Shown here: positions 17,365 through 25,055 of the stretch, one piece after another | Layout: the number at the start of each line of letters is the position of its first letter | How positions within the stretch are numbered: position 1 is the stretch's first letter | DNA from: Caproiciproducens sp. NJN-50 | GTDB lineage: Bacteria; Bacillota; Clostridia; Oscillospirales; Acutalibacteraceae | Assembly (NCBI RefSeq): GCF_004103755.1 | Contig: NZ_CP035283.1 | Span: 2,294,001-2,358,000 of the forward strand | DNA: 64,000 nt | Direction of reading: 5' to 3' | Position numbers and translations under genes: made by a program | Notes under the pieces: model-generated | Database searches by the model: none | What the model was told of the DNA's origin: nothing | What the model saw: only the letters and a program-made list of their open reading frames with translations

Positions 17365-18216
17365 ATGTCGATTGGTCTTGTGCTGGAGGGCGGCGGCATG
17401 CGTGGGTGGTACACTGCCGGCGTTCTTACCGCACTGACGGAAAACGGGATCGATTTTCCCTGCGTTTATGGCATTTCCGCAGGAGCGTCCAATGCTCTCA
17501 ACTACATCAGCAAACAAAACACAAGAGACTTCGGCCGTGCCATGATCCGCTATTCCGCTGAGGAGCGTTACATCAGCGTAAGCAATCTGCAGAAGACGGG
17601 ATCTCTGTTCGGATTCGACTTTATATTCGGAGAGCTGTTTCATTCGCTTCTGCCCTTTGATTACGAAACTTTTTTTGATTCGCCGGTCCAGCTTAAGGTG
17701 GGCGCGACCGACCTGAAAACGGGGCAGGCCGTATTTTTCGATAAGGCGCAGCTGGATGAGGAAATGACCGCCGTGCGGGCCTCCTGCTCCCTGCCTTTTC
17801 TCTCGAACATCGTCACTTACCGCGGCTATGAACTCCTGGATGGCGGATGCACCATGCCGATTCCGATCGAACGCTCCATCTTCGACGGAAATGAGCGCAG
17901 CGTGATCGTACTTACGCGCGACTTTTCCTATCGGAAGGGGCCGAATCCGGAATTTCCAAGGTCTGTTCTCCATGTAAAATACGGAGACTACCCTCTTTTC
18001 GTCGATGCCATGATGAAGCGGCCCGAAACCTATAACAACGAACTCGACGTGTGCCGGCGGCAGGAAAAGGCAGGAAAGGCCTTCGTCATAAGGCCGAGCA
18101 GCCCGATCGTGATCAGCCGCTACGAAAAAGATCCTGAAAAGCTGAACAAAATCTATGAAATGGGTATCCATGACTGCGAAAATTCTCTCAATAATCTGAA
18201 TAAATTTTTAAATTGA
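17365..18216 (+). CDS. Patatin-like phospholipase family protein
   Basis: 283 residues. The oxyanion hole GGGMRG (residues 9-14), the nucleophile elbow GISAGAS (about 37-43, Ser of GxSxG) and the catalytic Asp in DGG (about 165-167) are all present, so the Ser-Asp dyad is complete. Bacterial members of this size are esterases or phospholipases of unknown substrate, cytosolic (no signal peptide here). The ATG follows GGAGG. The next genes downstream on the same strand are two very small proteins, starting 68 bases after the stop. Confidence 0.92.
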   Translation: MSIGLVLEGGGMRGWYTAGVLTALTENGIDFPCVYGISAGASNALNYISKQNTRDFGRAMIRYSAEERYISVSNLQKTGSLFGFDFIFGELFHSLLPFDYETFFDSPVQLKVGATDLKTGQAVFFDKAQLDEEMTAVRASCSLPFLSNIVTYRGYELLDGGCTMPIPIERSIFDGNERSVIVLTRDFSYRKGPNPEFPRSVLHVKYGDYPLFVDAMMKRPETYNNELDVCRRQEKAGKAFVIRPSSPIVISRYEKDPEKLNKIYEMGIHDCENSLNNLNKFLN

Positions 18217-18284
18217 GGCTATTCCTAGAATTGACATCATAGGATCCGTCCGCCTGCGCATAATACATCAGGGGTGAAAACTAT

Positions 18285-18464
18285 ATGGCGGATCAATTGA
18301 GGCGCTTACTGGAATCAGACGGAAAGGCAAAGGAATACTTTGACGGACTTCCGTACTACACAAGGGACGAGGTCAAAAAGCACGCCGAAGAAATTGACTC
18401 GGCGGCATCCCTGAAGCTTTTTGTCGAGACTTTTACGCAGGACGATTCCTTCCGGGGCGCCTGA
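18285..18464 (+). CDS. Small acidic protein, first of a tandem pair
   Basis: 59 residues, too short for routine gene calling. ATG at 18285 follows AGGGGTGAAAACTAT. The protein begins MADQLRRLLESDGKAKEYFD and contains GLPYYTRDEVKKHAEEIDSA, then an acidic tail ending FRGA. It shares the pattern YF(D/E)xLPxxxxxxxxxxxxEI followed by a short helix with the next gene at 18491. I believe similar short proteins occur in Oscillospirales, but no function is known to me. Two good ribosome sites and the shared pattern make it a real gene rather than noise. Confidence 0.72.
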   Translation: MADQLRRLLESDGKAKEYFDGLPYYTRDEVKKHAEEIDSAASLKLFVETFTQDDSFRGA

Positions 18465-18490
18465 GTCCGCGAATACGCGGAGGCGCAAAA

Positions 18491-18649
18491 ATGGGAACAT
18501 TCTATGAAAACAACCCTGATCTGAGGGATTATTTTGAATCCCTCCCGATTGAAATTAAGGACCGGATTCTGGAATCCGGCGTTGAGATTTCAACGCTCGG
18601 AGAACTGATGAAGGTGGCCGAGCACTTTGAGCAGATGAATAAAATATAA
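18491..18649 (+). CDS. Small acidic protein, second of a tandem pair
   Basis: 52 residues from an ATG preceded by GGAGGCGCAAAA. The sequence begins MGTFYENNPDLRDYFESLPI and goes on with EIKDRILESGVEISTLGEL before a helix ending MNKI. The segment DYFESLPIEIKDRILESGVEI parallels EYFDGLPYYTRDEVKKHAEEI of the preceding protein, so the two are diverged paralogues in one transcription unit with a shared terminator. Probably a helical protein-interaction module; function unknown. Confidence 0.72.
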   Translation: MGTFYENNPDLRDYFESLPIEIKDRILESGVEISTLGELMKVAEHFEQMNKI

Positions 18650-18679
18650 GCGGACCGGGAATTCCTGAAATATCTCCGC

Positions 18680-18733
18680 TTGAAAAAGCCGAAGCAGCCG
18701 TACCACATGGTATTGGCTGCTCGGCTTTTTCAA
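18680..18733 (+). terminator. Terminator after the small-protein pair
   Basis: TTGAAAAAGCCGA then AGCAGCC pair with GGCTGCT then CGGCTTTTTCAA around a central loop. The strong stem ends in a T tract. Confidence 0.9.
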
Positions 18734-18876
18734 TTCTGATCAACGCTTTTCATACGAATATGGATTGATTGGATAAAATTGGGAAATGTAATATCTAGGA
18801 TTCAGTTCCGGAGAAATCAAAAGAAATTCATTGGTGCGACGGCCTTTTACAAAGTCCTATGGGAGGAAAAAGACAA

Positions 18877-20688
18877 ATGTTTAAATTGAGAGCCGCAGGC
18901 AAAGAGCTATTCTGCATGGCAGCTTCGTTTCTCAGCGTCACCTCCCTGACTTATGTGCTGAAGACAAGGAACGATCCTCTTCTGATCAACAACAGTGTTC
19001 TATCCGCCGTTTTTTTCTTGGCGTTCGCAGTACTGTTTTACAAAGGGGCCAATCTGGCCCGAAGGCGCCTGCTCCTATGCTCCGCAGCCCCGGGCCTCGT
19101 GCTTGGCTCCATGCTCGTTGTTGGCAGTGAAGTGGACCAAACCGGGCGGCTGAGCCTTCGCTCCCCTCATCTCTATCTTGCTTCCGCCGGAGCGGCTTTA
19201 CTGCTGACGGTTCTGATTGAATTGCTTTTCGTCAAAATGGAAAAATCCTTGTCCGTCCCTCCGCGTTTCCCCATGGCGGGCACAAGATCCTTTCTGTTGC
19301 AGTGGGCGCTGATTTTTTTATGCTGGCTTCCGTGCTTTTTCGCCATCTATCCCGGAGTCTACGCCTACGACGGACCGATTCAGCTGGCTCAAAGCCTGGC
19401 CAACGATCATGTGCTGGTGGCCCAGCACCCGATTGTGCATACGCTTTATCTGGACGCCTGCTTCTCCGCCGGCCTCCGCTTCTTTGGGACAAACAATGCC
19501 GGAATGGCGATCTATTCGATTTCCCAGATGCTGATTCTTTCCGCCGCGCTCTCGTTCTGCTGCCGCGTTCTCGCCCGGCGCGGCGCTCCCCTCGTTCTCA
19601 GAGCGGCGGCGCTTCTTTATTTTGCGCTGTTCCCGATGAACCCCGTTCTGGCGATGAGCACAACAAAGGACACTCCCTTCGCCGCCGCCCTGCTGGTTTT
19701 CATCCTGGCCGTATGGGATCTTTCTGAGAACCCCGGCGCTTTTTTTTCCTCTCCCCTCCGCCCGTTTTTGTTTTTTCTCTCGGCGTGCGCCATGTTTTTG
19801 CTCCGCAACAACGGCGCCTATCTGTTCGCGCTCTCCATCCCGGTCTGGATCCTTCTCCTCCGCGGGCACCGTGTCGGCATTTCGCTCCTCTGCGCGGCCT
19901 GCCTTGCGTTTTACGCGGTGTTCACCGGCCCGGTCTATTCCCTTCTCCACGTTATCCCGGGGGATTTTCACGAGGCGCTGAGTATTCCGGCCCAGCAGCT
20001 GGCCCGCTCCGTGATCGACCACGGGGATGAGCTCACACCCGATGAGCTTCAGACCGTATTCCGGATGATTCCTGAAAAGCAGCTGCGCGGTTACGCACCC
20101 CGGTTCGCCGATCCGGTTAAGAATGCCTTCCAAACGAAATACGTCCTGAACAACAAAAAGAAATGCCTGAACACCTGGATCAGCATAGGATTGAAATGCC
20201 CCGACAGCTACACGAACGCGTTTCTGTGCAACAGCCTTGGATTCTGGGACCCCGACGTCGACTATCAGAGCGGCTGGGCGCAGAATCCCTTCCCCTATGT
20301 CGAGTTTCAGAATAAGCCGAATTTGCCTCCGGATTGGTTTCCGGTCACGCGTCACAGTTTTCTGCCGGGACTTGACCGGTTCTACGAAAGTGTCGCAACC
20401 GGCCGCGCCGTCGACCGGGTGCCCGTTCTTTCCCTGCTGATCAGCCCCGCGCTGCCGTTCTGGGTTCTTGCCTGGAGCACCGCTTTCTGCGTTTTCCGAA
20501 AGCAATACTCCAGTCTGATCGCACTCGCGCCGCTTTTCGCCTTCTGGATCACATTGCTTCTGTCGCCCGTCGTCCTGCTGCGCTATGCCTTTCCGTTTCA
20601 GATATGCATGCCCGTGATGACCGCACTGGCGCTCCGGCCGAAGCGCGGTCTAAACGACCAGCCTAATCCACAAGCCGGTACGCTCTGA
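18877..20688 (+). CDS. DUF6020 family polytopic membrane protein
   Basis: 603 residues. The start at 18877 is preferred over 18859 because GGGAGGAAAA sits 7 bases before it. About 12-13 hydrophobic helices are visible. In the middle is the family-like stretch IYPGVYAYDGPIQLAQSL, then HPIVHTLYLDACF and MSTTKDTPFAAAL, which recalls GT-C/PMT-like membrane glycosyltransferases and is typical of the DUF6020 proteins. Likely an envelope glycan or lipid-linked sugar function, but this is inference. Its last 26 bases overlap the 3' end of the opposing DUF1788 gene. Confidence 0.8.
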   Translation: MFKLRAAGKELFCMAASFLSVTSLTYVLKTRNDPLLINNSVLSAVFFLAFAVLFYKGANLARRRLLLCSAAPGLVLGSMLVVGSEVDQTGRLSLRSPHLYLASAGAALLLTVLIELLFVKMEKSLSVPPRFPMAGTRSFLLQWALIFLCWLPCFFAIYPGVYAYDGPIQLAQSLANDHVLVAQHPIVHTLYLDACFSAGLRFFGTNNAGMAIYSISQMLILSAALSFCCRVLARRGAPLVLRAAALLYFALFPMNPVLAMSTTKDTPFAAALLVFILAVWDLSENPGAFFSSPLRPFLFFLSACAMFLLRNNGAYLFALSIPVWILLLRGHRVGISLLCAACLAFYAVFTGPVYSLLHVIPGDFHEALSIPAQQLARSVIDHGDELTPDELQTVFRMIPEKQLRGYAPRFADPVKNAFQTKYVLNNKKKCLNTWISIGLKCPDSYTNAFLCNSLGFWDPDVDYQSGWAQNPFPYVEFQNKPNLPPDWFPVTRHSFLPGLDRFYESVATGRAVDRVPVLSLLISPALPFWVLAWSTAFCVFRKQYSSLIALAPLFAFWITLLLSPVVLLRYAFPFQICMPVMTALALRPKRGLNDQPNPQAGTL

Positions 20689-21214
20689 GCAGGATCGGCT
20701 TCTGCCCTTCATAATCCCCCGGATAAAACAGAACCACCGGAACGCGGTCAACCGCCTGGTGGAGGTTGCAGAGGATTTTATAAGAGCGAAGAAGCTGACA
20801 GCATTTACCGACGCCGGTCAGAAACACAACGGCCTCCTTCGGGGTGTGTTCCTGAATATATCGGATCGTCAGGCTTTCCTCTTCATTGATCAGCAGCAGA
20901 TTTCCGATCGCTTTGACAATCCGTTCCATTCCCTTTGTCTTTTCAAATTTAAAGCACTGCTCCAAAAGCCCTTCCCGCTCCAGCAGATCGATCAAAATGT
21001 CGTACAGATCAAATACAACCAGCTCATAACCATCAACGCTTTTGTTATTCCTCTTGATCATGCATGCAATCCGTTCCCGGACAACCAGCTCCGTTTCCGC
21101 CGGGTAGTCGAACACGTAATATCCGGCTCTGCTCCCGGATTTTCCGCCATGGCGGAAATCCGGATCCTGGATGATCTGTTCCACGGCGTCCAGCCGTTCT
21201 TCAATACCGTCCAT
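20663..21214 (-). CDS. DUF1788 (BrxB-like) domain protein, orphan
   Basis: 183 residues. The pattern fits DUF1788, the family of BREX protein BrxB: an N-terminal helix, then YYVFDYPAETELVVRERI, ELVVFDLYDILIDLLEREGLL (a VxEVDLYxLxxxxLEExGLL-like motif), VVFLTGVGKCCQLLRSYKILCNLHQ and VPVVLFYPGDYEGQ near the C-terminus. GGGGAGGATA precedes the ATG. In BREX phage-defence islands BrxB sits with brxA, brxC, pglX, pglZ and brxL; none of those is within this window. The neighbours are a PlsY homologue upstream on the same strand and an overlapping, converging DUF6020 gene. Its role outside BREX is unknown. Confidence 0.75.
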   Translation of the reverse strand: MDGIEERLDAVEQIIQDPDFRHGGKSGSRAGYYVFDYPAETELVVRERIACMIKRNNKSVDGYELVVFDLYDILIDLLEREGLLEQCFKFEKTKGMERIVKAIGNLLLINEEESLTIRYIQEHTPKEAVVFLTGVGKCCQLLRSYKILCNLHQAVDRVPVVLFYPGDYEGQKPILLRAYRLVD

Positions 21215-21328
21215 TATCCTCCCCCGCTCAGGTATTGATAAAAGTTCATTTCTAAAATATATGCCGCATGGGAGGATGATATATGGCCCGCCGAAAGATA
21301 ATTGCCAACCGGGGCAGCCCGCGGGTAA

Positions 21329-21937
21329 TTACAATCTTTTTCGCAGAGCGGGCAAATCGCTTTTCTCTTCCGTTCCACGCGCGATTCTCCCTATGGAATC
21401 GCGGTGAAGAAGAAAAAGCAGCGAAGCTCCGGCAAGAAAAACGAACCCCGCTTCCAGGCCGCCGTACCGGAAAGCCGGAAACAGGAAGAAAACTGGAATC
21501 GCCAAAGCTCCCAGAGCCAGGTATTTCGTCACAATTACAACACACAGGCCGATGAGTTCGGCAATCATCCCCGCGACCGGTGAAAACAAGATCAAATAAG
21601 TGCAGAAAACGGCGACGCCCCTGCCGCCGCGAAATTTGTTCCAGAATGGGAATCCGTGCCCCAGGGCAGCTCCCAAGCCTGCGTACAGAATGGCCAGCCG
21701 TCCAAGCTGCGGAAAAAAAAGATACCGGCAGCTCATGCAGGGCAAAACCGTTTTCAAAACGTCGCCCAGCAAAGTCACAGCCGCCCATTTTTTTCCGAAC
21801 AGTCCCAAGATATTCGCCGTGCCGGGATTTCCTGAGCCAATCCCGCAGGCGCTTTTGCCCGTTTTCCATCGGGCCACGGCTTCGGCGGTCAGAAAACAGC
21901 CGCAGAAATAGCCCGTCATAACGCAAAAGAACCTCAT
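21329..21937 (-). CDS. plsY: PlsY-like glycerol-3-phosphate acyltransferase
   Basis: 202 residues, five or so membrane helices. The three PlsY motifs are recognisable but altered: GSGNPGTANI (usual SGNxGATN), GGRGVAVF (usual GKGVAT, Lys replaced by Arg) and HRDSIGRIARGTEEK (usual HRxNIxRLxxGxE, Asn replaced by Ser). PlsY moves an acyl group from acyl-phosphate to glycerol-3-phosphate at the membrane. The substitutions suggest a paralogue with a changed or reduced activity; firmicutes often carry an extra divergent copy. It stands upstream of the DUF1788 gene on the same strand, 114 bases away, and may be co-transcribed. Confidence 0.82.
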   Translation of the reverse strand: MRFFCVMTGYFCGCFLTAEAVARWKTGKSACGIGSGNPGTANILGLFGKKWAAVTLLGDVLKTVLPCMSCRYLFFPQLGRLAILYAGLGAALGHGFPFWNKFRGGRGVAVFCTYLILFSPVAGMIAELIGLCVVIVTKYLALGALAIPVFFLFPAFRYGGLEAGFVFLAGASLLFLLHRDSIGRIARGTEEKSDLPALRKRL

Positions 21938-22023
21938 GCCGATCAGAATCCTTTCCAGAATAAGCTACGGTTTCCCTGTTATCATCATCTTCTATTGTAT
22001 ACAAAATTCCGGGTAAAATGAAT

Positions 22024-22096
22024 ACAGAGCATATCAGAAACCTAAAAATGGCGAATGAATCTTTCCATTTTACAGATTTTACCGAATATGCTCTGT
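22024..22096. other. Nested inverted repeats, possible structured RNA
   Basis: ACAGAGCATAT (22024-22034) is exactly complementary to ATATGCTCTGT (22086-22096). Inside lies AAAATGG with CCATTTT (near 22054-22071). The element lies between the minus-strand plsY promoter region and the end of dfx. It could be the dfx terminator region or a small RNA; the loop is too long for a classical terminator. Confidence 0.4.
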
Positions 22097-22179
22097 CTCT
22101 TATTCCTCAAGGCAGCTGTTCAAGTCCGTCTTTGGGGTCGATTCATGCAGGCTCTTTCAAACAGCCCTCCGGATCCGGA

Positions 22180-22554
22180 TTAAAAATCAGCTTTCCACAG
22201 CCCGTGAAGATTGCAGTATTCATAAACCGTTCCGCTCTCCGCGTTCTTGAATTCAGCGACCGGCTGCATGCCGGGCTGCAAATATTTTAATTCCACCCTG
22301 TCGCCGGAGACAAGGGCAATCCACTCAATGTGATGCTCCGGCAGCATCGGATGCAGCGTTGAGCCAACGGCGACTTTAATCTTTCCGTTCTCTCTCGTTA
22401 CGACCGGCACGTGCTTCTCCTGAGCGGCATCGGTGCTGTTGGCCGTGAGTTTTGTCATATTCTGGCCGCAGCAGACAAGCGTGCCGCCGCCGTTTTTAAT
22501 TTTTACAACCATATTCCCGCATATTTCACAACGATAGAATTCTACATTTGCCAT
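22180..22554 (-). CDS. dfx: Desulfoferrodoxin (superoxide reductase)
   Basis: 124 residues. The N-terminal desulforedoxin domain has CEIC at 9-12 and CC at 27-28 for the FeCys4 centre. The C-terminal SOR domain has the Fe(His4Cys) ligands in EKHVPV, TLHPMLPEHHIEW and EYCNLHGLWK. It reduces superoxide to peroxide without making oxygen, in the cytoplasm of anaerobes. It starts 30 bases after the encapsulin gene, behind AAAGGAGAG, so it is the third gene of the encapsulin operon. Linked expression with iron storage makes sense because peroxide produced here is dangerous when free Fe(II) is present. Confidence 0.95.
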   Translation of the reverse strand: MANVEFYRCEICGNMVVKIKNGGGTLVCCGQNMTKLTANSTDAAQEKHVPVVTRENGKIKVAVGSTLHPMLPEHHIEWIALVSGDRVELKYLQPGMQPVAEFKNAESGTVYEYCNLHGLWKADF

Positions 22555-22584
22555 AGTAATCTCTCCTTTAAATTAAATCAATTT

Positions 22585-23400
22585 TTATTCGAACGCCACA
22601 ACGGCGTTATTGTTTTTGATGCGCGGCAGGATCGTCTCCAGCACGCGGAACCGATGGTTCAGGTCCTTTTGCTCCAGATAGGCAACCGACAGGTCCTGTC
22701 CCACGACAAGATCCATATTTGCGGGTTCGGAACAGACCAGCACGGCCTTTTCCTTTCCCAGAGCAGTGGATTGATACACCTTGCCGTCCAGCATTTTCCG
22801 GACCCGGTCAATTTCCAGCAGTCCGGTTCCCGGCTGAATCCTCTGCAGATCAAGATAAAGGTCGGGGCTGAGGGACAGCGCGTAAGTCCCGAAAATCCCG
22901 CTGGAAGCGAAATGTTCCAACCCGGCGGCAATATCCGCAAAGGCATTTTCGCCCGATTTCCAATCGGAGCGTTTGATTTTTTGAATTCCCGGCGCGGTCA
23001 TAAGGCCCTCATATCCAAGGCCCGGATTCCCAAAATAGAGGAAAGTATCCTCCAACCTGGCACAAATCGAAGCCGCGCGGACCGCCTCCGTCAGATCGGT
23101 CGGGAATCCCAGCCGGGCGCTGTTTTCCAAGTCCCTCGCCAGCAGGGTAAAATCATTGTAAACGGAAGGAATTTCAACGTACTTTCTCCCGTTGGTTGAA
23201 AGAAAACCTTCACTTTCAACCTCTTCAACTTCTCCCGTGCGATCGACTGAGATACTTTCCACGCCGATCCCAAGCGGGCCGAAAATATGTAAAAAGCGCC
23301 GGCCGGTTAAAGCCTTCCGCGCCGTCTCCACCACTGCGGCATCGATTTCCTGCCAAAGTTCCGCCGAAACCGGAGAACTCTCTCTTGAAAGATAACTCAT
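22585..23400 (-). CDS. enc: Encapsulin shell protein (family 1)
   Basis: 271 residues from the ATG at 23398-23400, which follows GAAGGGAG; an upstream start at 23490 would overlap the ferritin gene and lacks a site. The sequence shows the HK97-fold encapsulin features: MSYLSRESSPVSAELWQEID, ALTGRRFLHIFGPLGIG, the E-loop FLSTNGRKYVEIP, YNDFTLLARDLE, and the C-terminal FRVLETILPRIKN. Copies self-assemble into a protein shell that packages cargo bearing a C-terminal targeting peptide. The cargo gene lies immediately upstream (22 bases). Confidence 0.95.
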   Translation of the reverse strand: MSYLSRESSPVSAELWQEIDAAVVETARKALTGRRFLHIFGPLGIGVESISVDRTGEVEEVESEGFLSTNGRKYVEIPSVYNDFTLLARDLENSARLGFPTDLTEAVRAASICARLEDTFLYFGNPGLGYEGLMTAPGIQKIKRSDWKSGENAFADIAAGLEHFASSGIFGTYALSLSPDLYLDLQRIQPGTGLLEIDRVRKMLDGKVYQSTALGKEKAVLVCSEPANMDLVVGQDLSVAYLEQKDLNHRFRVLETILPRIKNNNAVVAFE

Positions 23401-23422
23401 GTCTCTTCTCCCTTCACCGTTT

Positions 23423-23788
23423 CTATTCCAGCAGATTTCCCACCGTCGGCTTCTGGTCCGAGGCAGCCGGACCCGTCGTCGGTTCTGCAATTCCTAAATT
23501 CTCCAGCATTTCACGGACTTCCGATTCCCCTGAGGAAAAAAGCTCCGCTTCTTTCGGGTCAAGCGTTCTCAAAAGCGTCATCAATTCTCCGACATGCGCC
23601 TTTTCCTCATCCCGAATATCCGCAAGCACTGTTTGAGCCGTCACATTGTCCGTAGCCTGAACGTGCGCATCGTAAAGGTAGATCGCTTCCAGTTCGCCCG
23701 CGATATCCAATCGGATCGCCTGAACCAGTTCCTCATCGCTCAATTTTCGTTCAACATTACCCGAAAAAGGGTTTGCAAATGCAGGCAT
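23423..23788 (-). CDS. Encapsulated ferritin-like cargo protein (EncFtn)
   Basis: 121 residues starting at the ATG at 23786-23788 behind GGAGGA. It has two helices with the iron ligands of the EncFtn ferroxidase centre: Glu32 (in GELEAIYLY), Glu62 and His65 (in DEEKAHVGE), numbering that coincides with that of the characterised Rhodospirillum EncFtn as I recall it. A flexible, Pro/Thr-rich linker leads to the C-terminal TVGNLLE, a cargo-loading peptide like those of other encapsulin cargo. It oxidises Fe(II) within the shell, where mineral is stored. First gene of the operon encFtn-enc-dfx. Confidence 0.93.
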   Translation of the reverse strand: MPAFANPFSGNVERKLSDEELVQAIRLDIAGELEAIYLYDAHVQATDNVTAQTVLADIRDEEKAHVGELMTLLRTLDPKEAELFSSGESEVREMLENLGIAEPTTGPAASDQKPTVGNLLE

Positions 23789-23838
23789 TTTAGCTATCCT
23801 CCGATCTAATTTAATAATCATTCTTTATTTCTGTCGAT

Positions 23839-23867
23839 ATTATATCATCTCCGTTTTTAAATTGCAA
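23839..23867 (-). promoter_or_regulatory. Promoter of the encapsulin operon
   Basis: On the minus strand TTGCAA (23862-23867), a 17-base spacer and TATAAT (23839-23844), about 50 bases before the ferritin start. I see no obvious Fur or PerR box over it. Confidence 0.7.
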
Positions 23868-23905
23868 GCCTTTTCATCAAAAAAATAATAAATTTTTTAC
23901 CCATA

Positions 23906-23930
23906 CAAAAAACGCCGTTTAAAACGGCGC
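23906..23930 (-). terminator. Terminator of the glucokinase gene
   Basis: On the minus strand CGCCGTTTTAAACGGCG is followed by six T, 12 bases after the glucokinase stop. Confidence 0.88.
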
Positions 23931-23942
23931 GTGAAGTGAAAT

Positions 23943-24893
23943 TCAGCATTCGGTTCCCAGAAGCGCGGCGCCAAGAATGCCCGCATCATTGCCCAGCTGC
24001 GCTTTGCACAAAACGGTCTGCCTCTCAGCATTGCGCGCATAGTTTTCGGCGGCGACCGCTTTTCTCAGAGGTTCCATCAGGAATTCGCCCTCGTTGCTGA
24101 TTCCTCCGCCGATACAGAGAATATCCGGCTGAAAAACGTTAATGCAGTTGGCCACGCCGCAGGAAAGATAAAAGAGGTATTGATCAACGACTTTCTTTCC
24201 GGTTTCATCGCCCGCCCGCACTGCTTCAAAAGCGCTTCTTCCGTCGACCTGATCCGGATCTCCGGCGATTTTCCACAGCAGCGAGCTTTTGTCTTTCCGC
24301 ATGGCCTCCCGTGTCATCGCAACCAGCCCGGTTGCTGAGGCATACGCCTCCCAGCAGCCCCGCCGGCCGCAGGTGCAGAGCTTTCCACCCGCCACAATCA
24401 CGGTGTGCCCGATTTCACCGCCCGCAAAATTGCTTCCGGCATAAATCTTTCCGTCGATAATAATCCCGCTGCCGATTCCTGTTCCAAGCGTGATGGCAAC
24501 GGCGTTCCTAGCGCCTTTGAGAGCGCCGGCCCTGAACTCGCCGAAGGCCGCCGCATTGGCATCGTTTTCCAGAATGACATCTTTTTTCAGCCGATCCGAC
24601 AAGAGCTTCCGAAGCTCCAGATTTTCAAAAAACAGATTGTTGGAGTACTCGACCACGCCGCTGTCCCGGTTGACCGTGCCCGGAGTCCCAACTCCCACAT
24701 ACGGGATGTCATCCACGCTCAGCCCGGCGGCCCCCAGAGCTTCCTGAACGGTCGCGGCAAGCTGCTCACAGATTTCCAGAGGTTTGCAGGGGACAGACGT
24801 TTTCCTCTTTGCCCGCGCTACGATCCGGTATCTCTGATCGACCACGCCGGTCGCGATATTGGTCCCCCCAAGATCGATTCCAAGATAATACAT
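23943..24893 (-). CDS. glcK: ROK family glucokinase
   Basis: 316 residues from the ATG at 24891-24893, behind GGGAAGGAAC; the longer frame to 24959 has no site. The phosphate-binding GIDLGGTNI is at residues 5-13. ROK signatures follow: ENDANAAAFGE (catalytic Asp), GTGIGSGIII, AGGEIGHT and the zinc-type CTCGRRGCWEAYAS. The protein has no DNA-binding domain, so it is an enzyme: ATP-dependent phosphorylation of glucose (or a related hexose) in the cytoplasm. It is monocistronic. Confidence 0.92.
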   Translation of the reverse strand: MYYLGIDLGGTNIATGVVDQRYRIVARAKRKTSVPCKPLEICEQLAATVQEALGAAGLSVDDIPYVGVGTPGTVNRDSGVVEYSNNLFFENLELRKLLSDRLKKDVILENDANAAAFGEFRAGALKGARNAVAITLGTGIGSGIIIDGKIYAGSNFAGGEIGHTVIVAGGKLCTCGRRGCWEAYASATGLVAMTREAMRKDKSSLLWKIAGDPDQVDGRSAFEAVRAGDETGKKVVDQYLFYLSCGVANCINVFQPDILCIGGGISNEGEFLMEPLRKAVAAENYARNAERQTVLCKAQLGNDAGILGAALLGTEC

Positions 24894-25055
24894 GAAAGTT
24901 CCTTCCCTCTTCCCGTAATATTCATTAGTATAGCATCTCTTCCGAAACATTGTAAACACGCCTTGGCGGAATACAAAAAATAATCCACTTGCTTAAAACC
25001 TGTGCTATAATGGTACAATAAGTTTGGAATAGAATTGGTAAACGGAGAAAAATGC

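Noticed and set aside
20663..21937. A BREX defence system
   Set aside because: Only the DUF1788 protein is present; no brxA, brxC, pglX, pglZ or brxL within the window.
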